From NCBI GenBank assembly GCA_016841365.1, contig JAENZI010000005.1, positions 1-64,000 of the forward strand: a stretch of 64,000 nucleotides of DNA. The letters run 5' to 3'. Position 1 is the first letter of the stretch. Each line of letters opens with the position of its first letter. The translations under genes were made by a program, and so were the position numbers. This DNA comes from Anaerolineaceae bacterium. Lineage in GTDB: Bacteria; Chloroflexota; Anaerolineae; Anaerolineales; Anaerolineaceae. The notes under the pieces are model-generated. The model was not told the DNA's origin, ran no database searches, and saw nothing but the letters and a program-made list of their open reading frames with translations. Below are positions 52,845 to 62,190 of the stretch, piece by piece.

Positions 52845-55800
52845 ATGTCCATTCGAAATCTTATTATCCTAAGCCAATTAAATCCGCCATCACAACGGCG
52901 CAACGTTCTCAACCGTGTCCGGGTCAATGACAGCCTGAGGCAATCTGGTAATTATTCTTTGACCATTTTAGAAGCAGGCACGGGTTACGGTAAGAGCACT
53001 GCCTTGTTGTCATTCCTGAATGAATTAAAGCACCCGGTCTACTGGTTTACGATATCGGGATCAGATCGTGACCCGAAATTATTCCTGGCAAAATTGTTTT
53101 CTGCCTTCACCCAGCGCAGCGCCACTGCAGGTGAGGAGGCGTTGCGTATTCTGGATATGCCCGAATCAACCACACAGGAAGCTCTGATTGCGTTTGTGAA
53201 CGATCTATCAAGGAAAATTGACGAGGATACGTTATTTGTTCTGGATGATTTTCACCGTGTGAGAGATATCCCTGAAGTGATGGGATACATGGATTGGTTA
53301 ATCGAGAACCTGCCATCGCATCTCCATTTGCTCATCGCCACCCGTCACAACCTTGAATTCAAGAACATCAATAAGTGGCGGTTAAAAGGCCGGCTGTTGG
53401 AAATCAAAAAAGACCAATTAATCTTTACCGGTGAAGAAATTGATGCACTTTTTCAAACCCACTATGGCATTACATTGACTGAAAAGGATATCCAAACCTT
53501 GCTGCACCTGACGGAAGGCTGGGCGATTGGGCTTCAAATGGTCTGGCAAACTTTGCAGAGCAATCCAAGTATGAACATTGACCAAGTTGTTGAGGAAAAT
53601 CGACCATCCAGAATGGCATTATTTCAATATTTGGCTGATGAAGTATTTGAAGGTTTGGATGAAACGCGCCAAAACTTCTTGAGAGATACTTCTATCCTCT
53701 CAAAACTGGATAGCAGCACCTGCGATTTTCTCTTAAATATAGAAAACAGCGATAAGATCCTGCCAAAACTTCATAACGCAGGTTTGTTCATCGAGGAATT
53801 GCGCCCCGGAGTTTATCGCTATCATCAGATGTTTAGAGAATTTTTAAATAATCGTCTGCAGCATCAACCAGAAAGGGCAAAACTTCTCCACCGGAAAATA
53901 GCCAGTTATTTCCAAGCACATGAATATTGGGAAGAGGCGATTTACCACCTTATTTCTGCACAGGATTATCATCAAATTAATCAAGTCCTTGAAAATATTG
54001 GCAATAAACTGATCAATGAAGGGCGCCACGAATCGATTAATTACTGGATTCATGAAATCCCGGAAGATATTCGCAAAAATTATCCGCATATTCAACTTCT
54101 CCTTGGCGAGGTGAATCGTTATTTGGGGCATTTTGAAGAGGCTTTGGAACATTATCATGTTGCGGAACGCCTTTACCGCAATGAGGATAATCGCTGGGGC
54201 ATTTCAATGGCTCTAAAGGGTCAGGGACAGGTGTTCTTAGATACCATTCGACCGATAAATGCAGACCAACTCCTACAGGATGCTTTAAAACTGCTTGACC
54301 CGAAAGAAATGAAAGATGAGGTTGCAGATTTACTGGTTCTGACAGCAGAAAATCAGCTTAATCTTGGTTATCCGGATAGTGCAGAAAAACTGCTTTCTCA
54401 AGCCAGCGGATTACGTTCTCAATTCGACAGGGAAACTGACTTGATCCAGGCACGTGTATTCTTGCGGACAGGCCGCCTTCAACAAGGGATTGAACTCCTA
54501 AAATCACGAGAATCAAAAACACAGACCCTTCCAACCTCGCGACCCCAGCGGTTTCACCGGGAAAGTCCATTGCTTTTGTCGCTTTTTTACTCCATCATTG
54601 GTGAGGTTGACAAAGCGGAATATTATGCAAAACAAGGGATCGAGTACAGCCGCTTACTGCAATCGACATTTGTGCAATCAGTTGGAAATATGCGGCTGGG
54701 TCATGCCATTTTGCTGCAATCCCAACATCCATTCAATAATCACGGATTTGAACAAGCAATCATTAATTTTCGAGAATCAATTGAAAGGATCGATGTTGTC
54801 CGCATCCACGTTGAGCCGTTATGGGGGATGTGCCGGGCTTTTGGTTACACCGGGCAACTCTCCGGGGCACAGGGCTTGGCTGAAGAGTCGCTGGTAATTG
54901 CGGAAAAAGCCGGTGATGAGTGGATTAGCGTATTGATTAACCTGTCGATTGGTGCTGGCGCAGTTTTGGTTGAGGATTTTGACACTGCCCAGCTCTATTT
55001 AACGTCTGCGGAAGTGTCCTCGCTCAAAGTAAAAGACACTTTTACACTTTGTGTTGCACGACTGTGGTTAGCGCTCAAAGCATATAAACAGAAATTTAAT
55101 AACACTGCGTATTCCTACTTGGAAAAAATGCTGGTGTTAATCAATCAACATGGATATGAATTCCTTCTCCAAAAAGAAACTTTGATGGGGTTGAAAGACC
55201 CTGAAATGATTTACCCATTGCTGATCGATGCTCTTATGAATAATATTGAACCGGCTATTGTCAAAGAGCTGATCAAATCTCGCGGCTTGGAAGAAGGTTC
55301 ATTCCATCCTGGTTACACACTTTGGGTCCAAACCTTTGGGAAATTCCGGGTTTGGCGCGGGGATGATTTGATTGCGGCTCAGGATTGGAAACGTGAAAAA
55401 TCACTCCAGCTCTTTCAGCTATTGGTCGCTAACAGAGATAAGTGGCTGCATCGAGACCAAATCAATTCCATCTTGTGGCCGGAAAATCCGGTAGATGATA
55501 CGTCAAACTATCTGAAAGTGATCTTCAACACGCTTAACCAAATCCTCGAACCTGAAAGACCACGCGGTGCAGTTACCTTTTTTGTCGAGCGACAACAGGA
55601 ACGCTATCGGTTAAATCCTGTTGCAAGAATTATCGTCGATGCTGATTTGTTCGTAAACGAAATTGAAAAAGGAACCGAATCTGCGCTTGAACGGGCGATA
55701 AACCTCTACGAAGGCAGCTATTTTGAAAATTGTTATGTTCAGGAATGGCTAACTATTGAGGAGCAGTATTACCGACAAAACTTCTTAACGAATGCCGATA

Positions 55801-56048
55801 ATCTGGTTAATCTAAAAATTAATAACGGCGATTATGAAACTGCTCTTGAGCTGACCTATAAAATTCTTACGGTTGATCAATTGTGGGAACCTGCTTATCG
55901 AGCTCAGATGAGGATATTTAATGAAATGGGGGAAAGTGCAATGGTGAGAGAAGTCTTCACAAAATGTGAGGAGGTTTTATCCTCGCAGATTGGCAGCGAA
56001 GTATCCTCTGAAACCCAACAACTCTATGAAACCTTAAAAAACGGCTAA
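52845..56048 (+). CDS. Large MalT/SARP-type transcriptional activator (ATPase, TPR, winged helix, BTAD)
   Basis: A 1067-residue regulator. An AAA/STAND ATPase lies at about 25-330 with Walker A EAGTGYGKST (near 43) and Walker B LFVLDDFH (near 130); then helical repeats of TPR type (about 350-800); then a winged helix of OmpR type (WVQTFGKFRVWRGDDL near 823, DQINSILWPENPVDDTSNYLK near 870) and a bacterial transcriptional activation domain, BTAD (DADLFVNEIEKG near 927 to the end). ATPase-TPR parts sense a ligand in MalT-like proteins, and the winged helix plus BTAD is the SARP DNA-binding unit, here at the C-terminus. The adjacent acyl-CoA operon carries a SARP-like operator, so it is the likely target. 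Confidence 0.9.
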   Translation: MSIRNLIILSQLNPPSQRRNVLNRVRVNDSLRQSGNYSLTILEAGTGYGKSTALLSFLNELKHPVYWFTISGSDRDPKLFLAKLFSAFTQRSATAGEEALRILDMPESTTQEALIAFVNDLSRKIDEDTLFVLDDFHRVRDIPEVMGYMDWLIENLPSHLHLLIATRHNLEFKNINKWRLKGRLLEIKKDQLIFTGEEIDALFQTHYGITLTEKDIQTLLHLTEGWAIGLQMVWQTLQSNPSMNIDQVVEENRPSRMALFQYLADEVFEGLDETRQNFLRDTSILSKLDSSTCDFLLNIENSDKILPKLHNAGLFIEELRPGVYRYHQMFREFLNNRLQHQPERAKLLHRKIASYFQAHEYWEEAIYHLISAQDYHQINQVLENIGNKLINEGRHESINYWIHEIPEDIRKNYPHIQLLLGEVNRYLGHFEEALEHYHVAERLYRNEDNRWGISMALKGQGQVFLDTIRPINADQLLQDALKLLDPKEMKDEVADLLVLTAENQLNLGYPDSAEKLLSQASGLRSQFDRETDLIQARVFLRTGRLQQGIELLKSRESKTQTLPTSRPQRFHRESPLLLSLFYSIIGEVDKAEYYAKQGIEYSRLLQSTFVQSVGNMRLGHAILLQSQHPFNNHGFEQAIINFRESIERIDVVRIHVEPLWGMCRAFGYTGQLSGAQGLAEESLVIAEKAGDEWISVLINLSIGAGAVLVEDFDTAQLYLTSAEVSSLKVKDTFTLCVARLWLALKAYKQKFNNTAYSYLEKMLVLINQHGYEFLLQKETLMGLKDPEMIYPLLIDALMNNIEPAIVKELIKSRGLEEGSFHPGYTLWVQTFGKFRVWRGDDLIAAQDWKREKSLQLFQLLVANRDKWLHRDQINSILWPENPVDDTSNYLKVIFNTLNQILEPERPRGAVTFFVERQQERYRLNPVARIIVDADLFVNEIEKGTESALERAINLYEGSYFENCYVQEWLTIEEQYYRQNFLTNADNLVNLKINNGDYETALELTYKILTVDQLWEPAYRAQMRIFNEMGESAMVREVFTKCEEVLSSQIGSEVSSETQQLYETLKNG

Positions 56049-56060
56049 CTAACCAATATT

Positions 56061-56104
56061 TGTAACCGCCCCGTAACCTGTTTGTAATTCTCAGTTGATA
56101 TACT
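56061..56104 (+). promoter_or_regulatory. SARP-type operator and promoter of the acyl-CoA operon
   Basis: Three direct repeats, TGTAACC (56061-56067), CGTAACC (56072-56078) and TGTAATT (56083-56089), begin exactly 11 bp apart. If the unit is taken as GTAAYYN, the last ends at 56090 and 8 bp separate it from a TATACT -10 box (56099-56104). There is no good -35 box, and the repeats lie where it should be. Known SARP sites have heptamer direct repeats with 11-bp steps and 8 bp to the -10. That the upstream SARP-type protein binds here is inferred. Confidence 0.7.
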
Positions 56105-56177
56105 GATGATGAACAATGACCCATTTTGTTCAATTATCACGTCTATTCAGTAAATAACAAATTTCAGGAGAGTCAAA

Positions 56178-56942
56178 ATGCGTTTAAGGGACAAAGTTTG
56201 CTTGATTACAGGCGGCGCGGCTGGTATTGGAAAAGCAACCGCTGAAAAATTTATTCGCGAAGGTGCACAGGTGGTGATCTGCGATGTTGACCAGGAAGCC
56301 GGCCAGGCTGTTGCAGAAGAACTGGGCAATGGCACCTTATTCTATCAAGTTGATGTGACCAACCGTGAAGCGGTTCAAGCCTGGGTTGATGATGTCGTTG
56401 CGAAATTGGGACGCGTTGATGTATTGGTGAATAACGCCGGGATCACTCGAGATGGCCTCTTCATTAAATACAAGAATGGCGAGTTGGTCGGGCAAATGTC
56501 CGAAAAGGATTTTGACCTGGTCATTGCAGTGAACCTCAAGGGTGTGTTCAACTGTGCACAAGCCGTTACTCCGCAAATGATCTCACAGGGTGGGGGAGTT
56601 ATCCTCAACGCCTCTTCCATTGTTGGGCTTTATGGGAATTTTGGCCAGACCAATTATGCTGCGACTAAATTTGGCGTGATTGGCATGACAAAAACCTGGT
56701 CACGTGAATTGGGCAAATACAATATCCGGGTCAACGCAATTTGCCCTGGTTTTATTTTAACTGAGATGGTTCAGAAAATGCCTGAGAAGATTTTAGAAGG
56801 TTTAGCAGCTAAAACTCCTCTGGGACGAATGGGAACTCCTGAAGATGTGGCAAATCTATATTGCTGGCTTGCCAGTGATGAAGCAGCTTATATCCATGGC
56901 GCAGCGATCAGCATCGACGGCGGTATGGTGTTGGGTACGTAG
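56178..56942 (+). CDS. Short-chain dehydrogenase/reductase (3-oxoacyl-ACP/CoA reductase-like)
   Basis: A 254-residue classical SDR: cofactor motif TGGAAGIGKATAEKF, NNAGITRDGLF, catalytic Ser in LNASSIVG and YAATK with the Tyr-Lys pair, and NAICPGFILTEM. The layout is that of FabG, but in this operon it may reduce a 3-oxoacyl-CoA rather than an acyl-ACP. AGGAG precedes the start codon. It is first in the operon behind the SARP-type operator. Confidence 0.92.
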   Translation: MRLRDKVCLITGGAAGIGKATAEKFIREGAQVVICDVDQEAGQAVAEELGNGTLFYQVDVTNREAVQAWVDDVVAKLGRVDVLVNNAGITRDGLFIKYKNGELVGQMSEKDFDLVIAVNLKGVFNCAQAVTPQMISQGGGVILNASSIVGLYGNFGQTNYAATKFGVIGMTKTWSRELGKYNIRVNAICPGFILTEMVQKMPEKILEGLAAKTPLGRMGTPEDVANLYCWLASDEAAYIHGAAISIDGGMVLGT

Positions 56943-56990
56943 CTCACTGAGGGATAAATTCCATATTTTTCGATATGAAATGAGGTAACG

Positions 56991-57998
56991 ATGGCACGTT
57001 ATGGAACAATTATTGGCACTGGGCGTTATGTGCCTAAAAACGAAGTTTCTAATGAGACTTTTGCTGAATGGATGGGTGAAATCAGCCCTAAATTGGCTGA
57101 AGTTGTGGGGAAGTTTGAAGACAGTTCAAACATAAAAACCCGGTTCTATGCAGATGAGGATATGACAACCTCAGACCTGGCAGTGGAAGCTGCAAAAGAA
57201 GCGCTCAAAGATGCAGGGATCACCGCAGATGATGTTGACTTAATCATTCTCGGCACGGACTCCCCGGATTACATTACACCTGCCACATCTGTTGTTGTGC
57301 AGGAGAAGTTGGGGGCGAAAAAAGCAGGCACATTTGATGTGGGTTGCGCCTGTGCTAGCTTCCCGACCGGGCTTGCATTAGCCGCAGGGTTGATCAGCAC
57401 AAACCCAAATCTACAATATGTCTTGGTGATTGGCGCCTATATGATGCATCGCTTTGCAGATGTAAAACACGATGTGATCAGCTTTTTCTATGGTGATGGC
57501 GCTGGTGCTGCGGTTGTTGCCCCGTCGGAGGAACCAGGATTTATTTCATCCACATTCTTTGCTGATGGTTCATATTATAAGCACTGGGGTATTTATGCGG
57601 GCGGTGCTGCAGAGCCGGCAACGGTTGAAAATGTGAAGAGTGGAAAAACGCAGGTCAAGTTGGTCACACCATTCCCTGCTGAAGTAAATAATGAGGGCTG
57701 GCCAAAACGCATCCGGGAGGTTGCGGAAAACGGTAATTTTGCGATCGAGGATATTGATTTCGTTATCTTCACACAGGTCAGGCTTAACAGCATAAAACTT
57801 GTGATGGAGGAGCTTGGTTTGCCGCTTGAGAAAGCCCATTGGATCATGGACAAATGGGGCTATACCGGATCCGCCTGTTTACCGATGGCCTTCGATGATG
57901 CTCGCAAACTTGGCAAAATCAAATCTGGTGATTTGGTTGTGTTCATTGGATCAGGTGTTGGCTATAACCAGGCAGGTGTCGCCTTTAGAATGCCGTAA
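56991..57998 (+). CDS. FabH-like thiolase-fold protein lacking the catalytic His and Asn
   Basis: A 335-residue KAS III-like protein with IIGTGRYVPKNEVSN, the active-site cysteine in CACASF (aligned with E. coli FabH C112), FYGDGAGAAVV and GSGVGYNQAG. Aligned with E. coli FabH, the catalytic His244 (VPHQAN) becomes Thr in IFTQVRLN, and Asn274 (GNTSAAS) becomes Tyr in GYTGSAC. Since His and Asn drive decarboxylation of malonyl-ACP, a classical condensation is unlikely; Cys-only homologues are known to act as acyltransferases. The role here is inferred. It follows the reductase by 48 bp. Confidence 0.88.
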   Translation: MARYGTIIGTGRYVPKNEVSNETFAEWMGEISPKLAEVVGKFEDSSNIKTRFYADEDMTTSDLAVEAAKEALKDAGITADDVDLIILGTDSPDYITPATSVVVQEKLGAKKAGTFDVGCACASFPTGLALAAGLISTNPNLQYVLVIGAYMMHRFADVKHDVISFFYGDGAGAAVVAPSEEPGFISSTFFADGSYYKHWGIYAGGAAEPATVENVKSGKTQVKLVTPFPAEVNNEGWPKRIREVAENGNFAIEDIDFVIFTQVRLNSIKLVMEELGLPLEKAHWIMDKWGYTGSACLPMAFDDARKLGKIKSGDLVVFIGSGVGYNQAGVAFRMP

Positions 57999-58015
57999 TC
58001 ATGGGAGTCGATTTT

Positions 58016-59332
58016 ATGGAAACAAAAGAACAATATCGGGACAAATATATCTCAGTTCAAGAAGCGGTATCTAAGGTCAAATCTAATCAAACCATTGGGA
58101 TTGGGATCGCAGGCGCTGAACCTGTAGGACTGCTGACTGCTATGGCTGAAGTGGCGATGAATGTCGAAAACGTCCATTTTTGGACATGCCTTCCCATGCG
58201 GCCGTATGATATCTTTCTGAAGCCCGAAATGGCAGGCCACATTTTCAACGAGAACTGGTTTTACAGCTACACAGACCGACAGGTTCACAGTGAGGGGCGG
58301 GTTTCGTATATTCCCAACAATCTCAACCGGGCCTCTACGGATAAGCTGTTTTCGACCAAAGGCAAATTGGATATCTTTTGGGGGACAGCGACTCCACCTG
58401 ACGAAGATGGATATATGTCGCTTTCACTCGGCATGATCGTTCAGAGAGACCTGCTCGAGGCGGCTGACCTAAAGGTGCTTGAAATCAATGAGAACTTACC
58501 CTTTACCTATGGTGACACTTTAGTGCATATTTCGGATGTGGATTTTGTCGTTGAAAATCATGTCCCCCTCGTTGAATTGCCGTCTACACCGCCCAGCGAT
58601 GTGGAACAACAAATTGGCGGATATATTGCTGAATTGATTGAGGATGGTTCTACCATTCAACTGGGCATCGGGGGTATACCGAATGCGATCACAGCCTTCA
58701 TTATGGAACGCAAGGATCTTGGGATCCATACAGAGATGGTTGTGGATGGAATGGTTGATTTGATCAATGCAGGTGTCGTCACAAATAAGAAAAAGACACT
58801 GCATCCCGGCAAGACGATTGGTGCTTTTGCCCTGGGCACAAAGAAATTGTACGATTATTTGGATCACAACAAAGATGTTGAAATGTATCGCGGCCACTAT
58901 ACCAACGATCCCTATGTGATTGCCCAAAACAACAAGATGATCTCCGTCAATACGGCGTTGCAGGTTGACATTTTGGGGCAGGTGTGCTCGCAGAGCATAG
59001 GCACCCGGCAGTTTAGCGGAACAGGCGGTCAACTGGATACACATCGCGGGGCTCAAATGTCTGAGGGAGGGCGCGGAATCATTGCGCTTCGGTCTACCGC
59101 TAAAAACGGAAGTATTTCAACGATTGTACCAACACTGGCACCCGGCGCTGGTGTGACAGTGCCCAGCCAGGACGTGGACACCATCATTACCGAATTTGGT
59201 GTTGCTGAATTACGCGGTCTGTGCGTGAAAGATCGGATGGAAGCGTTAATAAAGATCGCCCATCCCAATTTCAGGGATTGGATCCGTGATGAAGCACATC
59301 GCCTGGGTATCGTGCCCAAAAACCAGTTTTAA
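58016..59332 (+). CDS. Acetyl-CoA hydrolase/4-hydroxybutyrate CoA-transferase family protein
   Basis: A 438-residue member of the CoA-transferase family with QLGIGGIPNAI, a GIHTEMVVDGMVDLINAG segment (the family's catalytic glutamate is expected here, near residue 239), FSGTGGQLDTHRGAQ and FGVAELRG. It moves CoA between an acyl-CoA and a free acid, or hydrolyses acyl-CoA. The start at 58016 has GGGAG upstream; an ATG at 58001 is in frame but overlaps this site. The substrate is not shown by sequence. Confidence 0.88.
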   Translation: METKEQYRDKYISVQEAVSKVKSNQTIGIGIAGAEPVGLLTAMAEVAMNVENVHFWTCLPMRPYDIFLKPEMAGHIFNENWFYSYTDRQVHSEGRVSYIPNNLNRASTDKLFSTKGKLDIFWGTATPPDEDGYMSLSLGMIVQRDLLEAADLKVLEINENLPFTYGDTLVHISDVDFVVENHVPLVELPSTPPSDVEQQIGGYIAELIEDGSTIQLGIGGIPNAITAFIMERKDLGIHTEMVVDGMVDLINAGVVTNKKKTLHPGKTIGAFALGTKKLYDYLDHNKDVEMYRGHYTNDPYVIAQNNKMISVNTALQVDILGQVCSQSIGTRQFSGTGGQLDTHRGAQMSEGGRGIIALRSTAKNGSISTIVPTLAPGAGVTVPSQDVDTIITEFGVAELRGLCVKDRMEALIKIAHPNFRDWIRDEAHRLGIVPKNQF

Positions 59333-59344
59333 GAGGAGGTAGAA

Positions 59345-59653
59345 GTGAACGATCTCATTGGAAAATGGGTGCAGGTAGAAGGTCAGCCCTACGAAGGGCT
59401 TTGGTTTGAATTCAACAAAGACGGTACTTTCAAAGCGCAATACGATCCGATGTCCATCGAATCATCAGGCACTTATGAGCTCGGACAGGGTGAGATCATC
59501 ATGCAGCAGACGACCCATACTTTTGGGATGGTGGGCGAATTCAAGGGCATTTTTCAGGTCGAAGAAGATCAGTTAAAAATGGCTCTAGCGAGTGGTCCTG
59601 GGCAGGAAGGCCCCGAGGATCTTTCAGAGGCTCGAATTTATCAAAAGGAATAG
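59345..59653 (+). CDS. Small beta-rich protein of unknown function
   Basis: I do not recognise a characterised family. The 102-residue protein (GTG start, AGAGGAGGT just upstream) has no signal peptide or membrane helix. It opens LIGKWVQVEGQPYEGLWFEFNKDGTFKAQYD and continues with alternating beta-strand-like segments, a pattern of small lipocalin-like or calycin-like proteins. It lies between the CoA-transferase and the thiolase genes, with 12 and 15 bp gaps, so it belongs to the operon. Confidence 0.75.
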   Translation: MNDLIGKWVQVEGQPYEGLWFEFNKDGTFKAQYDPMSIESSGTYELGQGEIIMQQTTHTFGMVGEFKGIFQVEEDQLKMALASGPGQEGPEDLSEARIYQKE

Positions 59654-59668
59654 AGATAGGTGAATGGC

Positions 59669-60934
59669 ATGAAGAATCATAAATGGTCCAGAGGCGTTGC
59701 AGTTGTTGGGGCAGGCATGAGCAGGTTTGGTGCTTTTGCGGATAAAACCTCGCGTGATCTTTTCGTTGAAGCATATCAGGAGATGAAGAGCAGCATTGAT
59801 AAGGGATTTGATCCTGATCGGATCGATGCCTTTTATCTTGGCAATTTTAGCAGTGATCAATTTGAAAAGCAGGCACATCTGGCACCGATCCTGGCAAGTT
59901 GGATCGGATTATCACCAATTGCATCTGTCCGCGTTGAAAACGCATGCGCCAGCGGCGGTATTGCCATCAGGCAAGCGGCATTGGCAATTGCATCTGGCGA
60001 ATATGACGTGGTGCTCGTTGGCGGTCTGGAAAAAATGACTGATTTGGACATATCTGCAGTGACAGAAGCATTGGCGACTGCGGCAGACACCCAATTCGAG
60101 ATCCCAGCCGGGTTTACTTTCCCGGGGTTTTATGCCGCAATGGCAACAGCCTACATGGCAGAGCATGGTGCGCCCCGAGAAGCATTCTATCATGTGAGCA
60201 TTAAAAACCATGAAAATGGTGCGCTAAATGACAAAGCTCAATTTGGTCAAACGATCAAACAGATCATGGAAAGCAAGAAAAAACGTGCAGAAGAGAAGGG
60301 CCGTCCAGTTCCTGAATGGCAAAATGAAATTGAATTTCTGAGCGATCCCAAAGGGAACCCAAACATCGCCTGGCCGATGGCTTTGTTTGATTGTTCTCCC
60401 GTATCCGATGGCGGTGCGGTAGCATTGCTGGTTGCGGAAGACATCGCCAAGGAATTCACAGACACACCTTTGTATTTAATTGGCAGCGGACAAGCCAGTG
60501 ATGGCGCATTGCCAGATCGTGAGACACTTGCCTCAATCCCAGCTGCGGAAGCGGCCGCTAAACAAGCCTATGCGATGGCTGGGCTCACACCGGATGATAT
60601 TGATCTTGCAGAAGTGCATGATTGTTTCACCATCGCTGAAATTATGGCGATTGAAGACCTTGGTTTCTTTCCTCGTGGGGGAGGCTGGAAAGCTGCAATG
60701 GAAGGCAAGACAGCCCGTGATGGTGAGCACCCGGTAAATACATCGGGTGGTTTGAAAGCAAAAGGGCATCCTGTGGGCGCTTCTGGCGTCGGACAGCTCA
60801 ACGAAATCTGGAAACAACTGCGCGGTGTTGCAGGTGCACGCCAACTCCAGGGCAATCCCCGGATCGGTTTAGCCCACAATGTGGGCGGTTCTGGGCAAAC
60901 ATGCGTTGTCAATATCTTTGAACGGAGAGACTGA
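59669..60934 (+). CDS. Thiolase of the SCP2/archaeal-like class
   Basis: A 421-residue thiolase. The acyl-accepting cysteine is in VENACASGGIAIRQAAL, the histidine is in AKGHPVGASGVGQ, and the C-terminal loop is NVGGSGQTCVV instead of the CxGxG of biosynthetic thiolases, which places it with SCP2 and archaeal thiolases. EVHDCFTIAEIMAIEDLGF is also seen. It makes or splits 3-oxoacyl-CoA. ATG at 59669 with AGGTGA upstream is preferred to a GTG 9 bp before. The neighbouring DUF35 gene is the usual partner of this class. Confidence 0.92.
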   Translation: MKNHKWSRGVAVVGAGMSRFGAFADKTSRDLFVEAYQEMKSSIDKGFDPDRIDAFYLGNFSSDQFEKQAHLAPILASWIGLSPIASVRVENACASGGIAIRQAALAIASGEYDVVLVGGLEKMTDLDISAVTEALATAADTQFEIPAGFTFPGFYAAMATAYMAEHGAPREAFYHVSIKNHENGALNDKAQFGQTIKQIMESKKKRAEEKGRPVPEWQNEIEFLSDPKGNPNIAWPMALFDCSPVSDGGAVALLVAEDIAKEFTDTPLYLIGSGQASDGALPDRETLASIPAAEAAAKQAYAMAGLTPDDIDLAEVHDCFTIAEIMAIEDLGFFPRGGGWKAAMEGKTARDGEHPVNTSGGLKAKGHPVGASGVGQLNEIWKQLRGVAGARQLQGNPRIGLAHNVGGSGQTCVVNIFERRD

Positions 60935-60935
60935 G

Positions 60936-61352
60936 ATGAGTGAATATACACTAACCAGTAAAAACTTCTACAAAGCACTCAAACAAAAGCAATTAATTGG
61001 ATCCAAATGCCAGGTTTGCGGTAGCTATGCGATCCCCCAGCGCCAAATCTGCCCGAAATGCCATTCTGATCAAAATGAAATAACAACATATGTTGGTTCG
61101 GGTACTTTGAAGGCTTTCACAGTGATCTTTGTGCCACCTGTCAAAATGGCTGAGGCAGGATACAACGCAAAGAACCCCTATTGTGTCGGCATTGTTGAAT
61201 TGGATGAGGGACCCAGGATTTCTGCACAAATATTGGATGTTGACATATTGCAGCCTGAAAATATTAAAATTGGCACAAAGATGGAAATGACAACCATAAC
61301 GCGTGGTGAAGAAGCCGATCAGACCACCTTCTTAGCATTTAGGCCAGCCTGA
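60936..61352 (+). CDS. DUF35 zinc-ribbon/OB-fold protein
   Basis: A 138-residue protein with the zinc knuckle CQVCGSYAIPQRQICPKCHS near residues 25-42 and an OB-fold after it (TYVGSGTLKAFTVIFVPP, CVGIVELDEGPRISAQILD). In archaea such proteins bind between a thiolase and HMG-CoA synthase and form a channel for CoA intermediates. It starts one base after the thiolase stop, so the same partnership with the thiolase is expected. Confidence 0.93.
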   Translation: MSEYTLTSKNFYKALKQKQLIGSKCQVCGSYAIPQRQICPKCHSDQNEITTYVGSGTLKAFTVIFVPPVKMAEAGYNAKNPYCVGIVELDEGPRISAQILDVDILQPENIKIGTKMEMTTITRGEEADQTTFLAFRPA

Positions 61353-61371
61353 TCCATAAAACGAGAATACG

Positions 61372-62190
61372 ATGCCAAAAGCCAAAGTGAACGGAATCAA
61401 CATTTATTACGAGTTATCTGGGCCTGAAGATTCACCGGTGTTGGTGCTCTCAAATGGCATCATGATGAGCACTGCCAGTTGGGCACTTCAAAATCAGGTT
61501 TTGAACAAGCACCTGCGTGTGTTACTATATGATTGCCGCGGTATGTGGCAGTCCGACCATCCAGAGCAGCCTTACTCAATGGAACAACACGCCGATGATT
61601 TAGCAGCCCTGCTGGATTTTTTACGCATCGATCAGGCACACATCGGCGGCATCTCCTACGGTGCTGAAATCAGTATGGTCTTTGCACTAAACTATCCCCA
61701 AAAGACACAATCTTTGATTGTGATCGACGGTGTCAGTGAGATCCATCCACTTTTAAAAGCACAAACCATGCCCTGGTTGATCGCGGCACAAAAAAATGAC
61801 CCAGAACTACTTTTGAAAACCTCTTACCATATGAATTTCGGTGAAGATTGGATCATTGCAAACCAGGCGTTCATCGACAGTTCGGTGGAACGGTACGCTG
61901 CAATAGATATGGGGGCGTTTGAGCGGCTGATGGAGTCATTTTATACACTCGATATTACTGCCCGACTGAAAGAAATTTCAGCGCCAACATTGGTGATCGC
62001 TGGCGAGCAGGATTTGATAAAAGGACGTGAATACGCAGAAATAATCGCAAAAGGAATTCCGGGCAGCGAATTGGTGCTTGTACCTCGATCAGGCCACGCA
62101 CTATGCCTGGATAAACCAGCTGAATTAAATACTTTGCTGCTGGGATTTGTTATGAAGTACAGAAACCCCATAATAAAGGAGGTGAGTTAA
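61372..62190 (+). CDS. Alpha/beta hydrolase (enol-lactonase-like)
   Basis: A 272-residue alpha/beta hydrolase: VLVLSNGIMMSTASW (oxyanion segment), GGISYGAEIS with the nucleophile serine, VIAGEQDLIKGREY with the acid and RSGHALCLDKP with the histidine. It resembles 3-oxoadipate enol-lactonases in length and layout, but this cannot be proven by sequence. It sits 19 bp after the DUF35 gene and closes the enzyme part of the operon. Confidence 0.87.
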   Translation: MPKAKVNGINIYYELSGPEDSPVLVLSNGIMMSTASWALQNQVLNKHLRVLLYDCRGMWQSDHPEQPYSMEQHADDLAALLDFLRIDQAHIGGISYGAEISMVFALNYPQKTQSLIVIDGVSEIHPLLKAQTMPWLIAAQKNDPELLLKTSYHMNFGEDWIIANQAFIDSSVERYAAIDMGAFERLMESFYTLDITARLKEISAPTLVIAGEQDLIKGREYAEIIAKGIPGSELVLVPRSGHALCLDKPAELNTLLLGFVMKYRNPIIKEVS

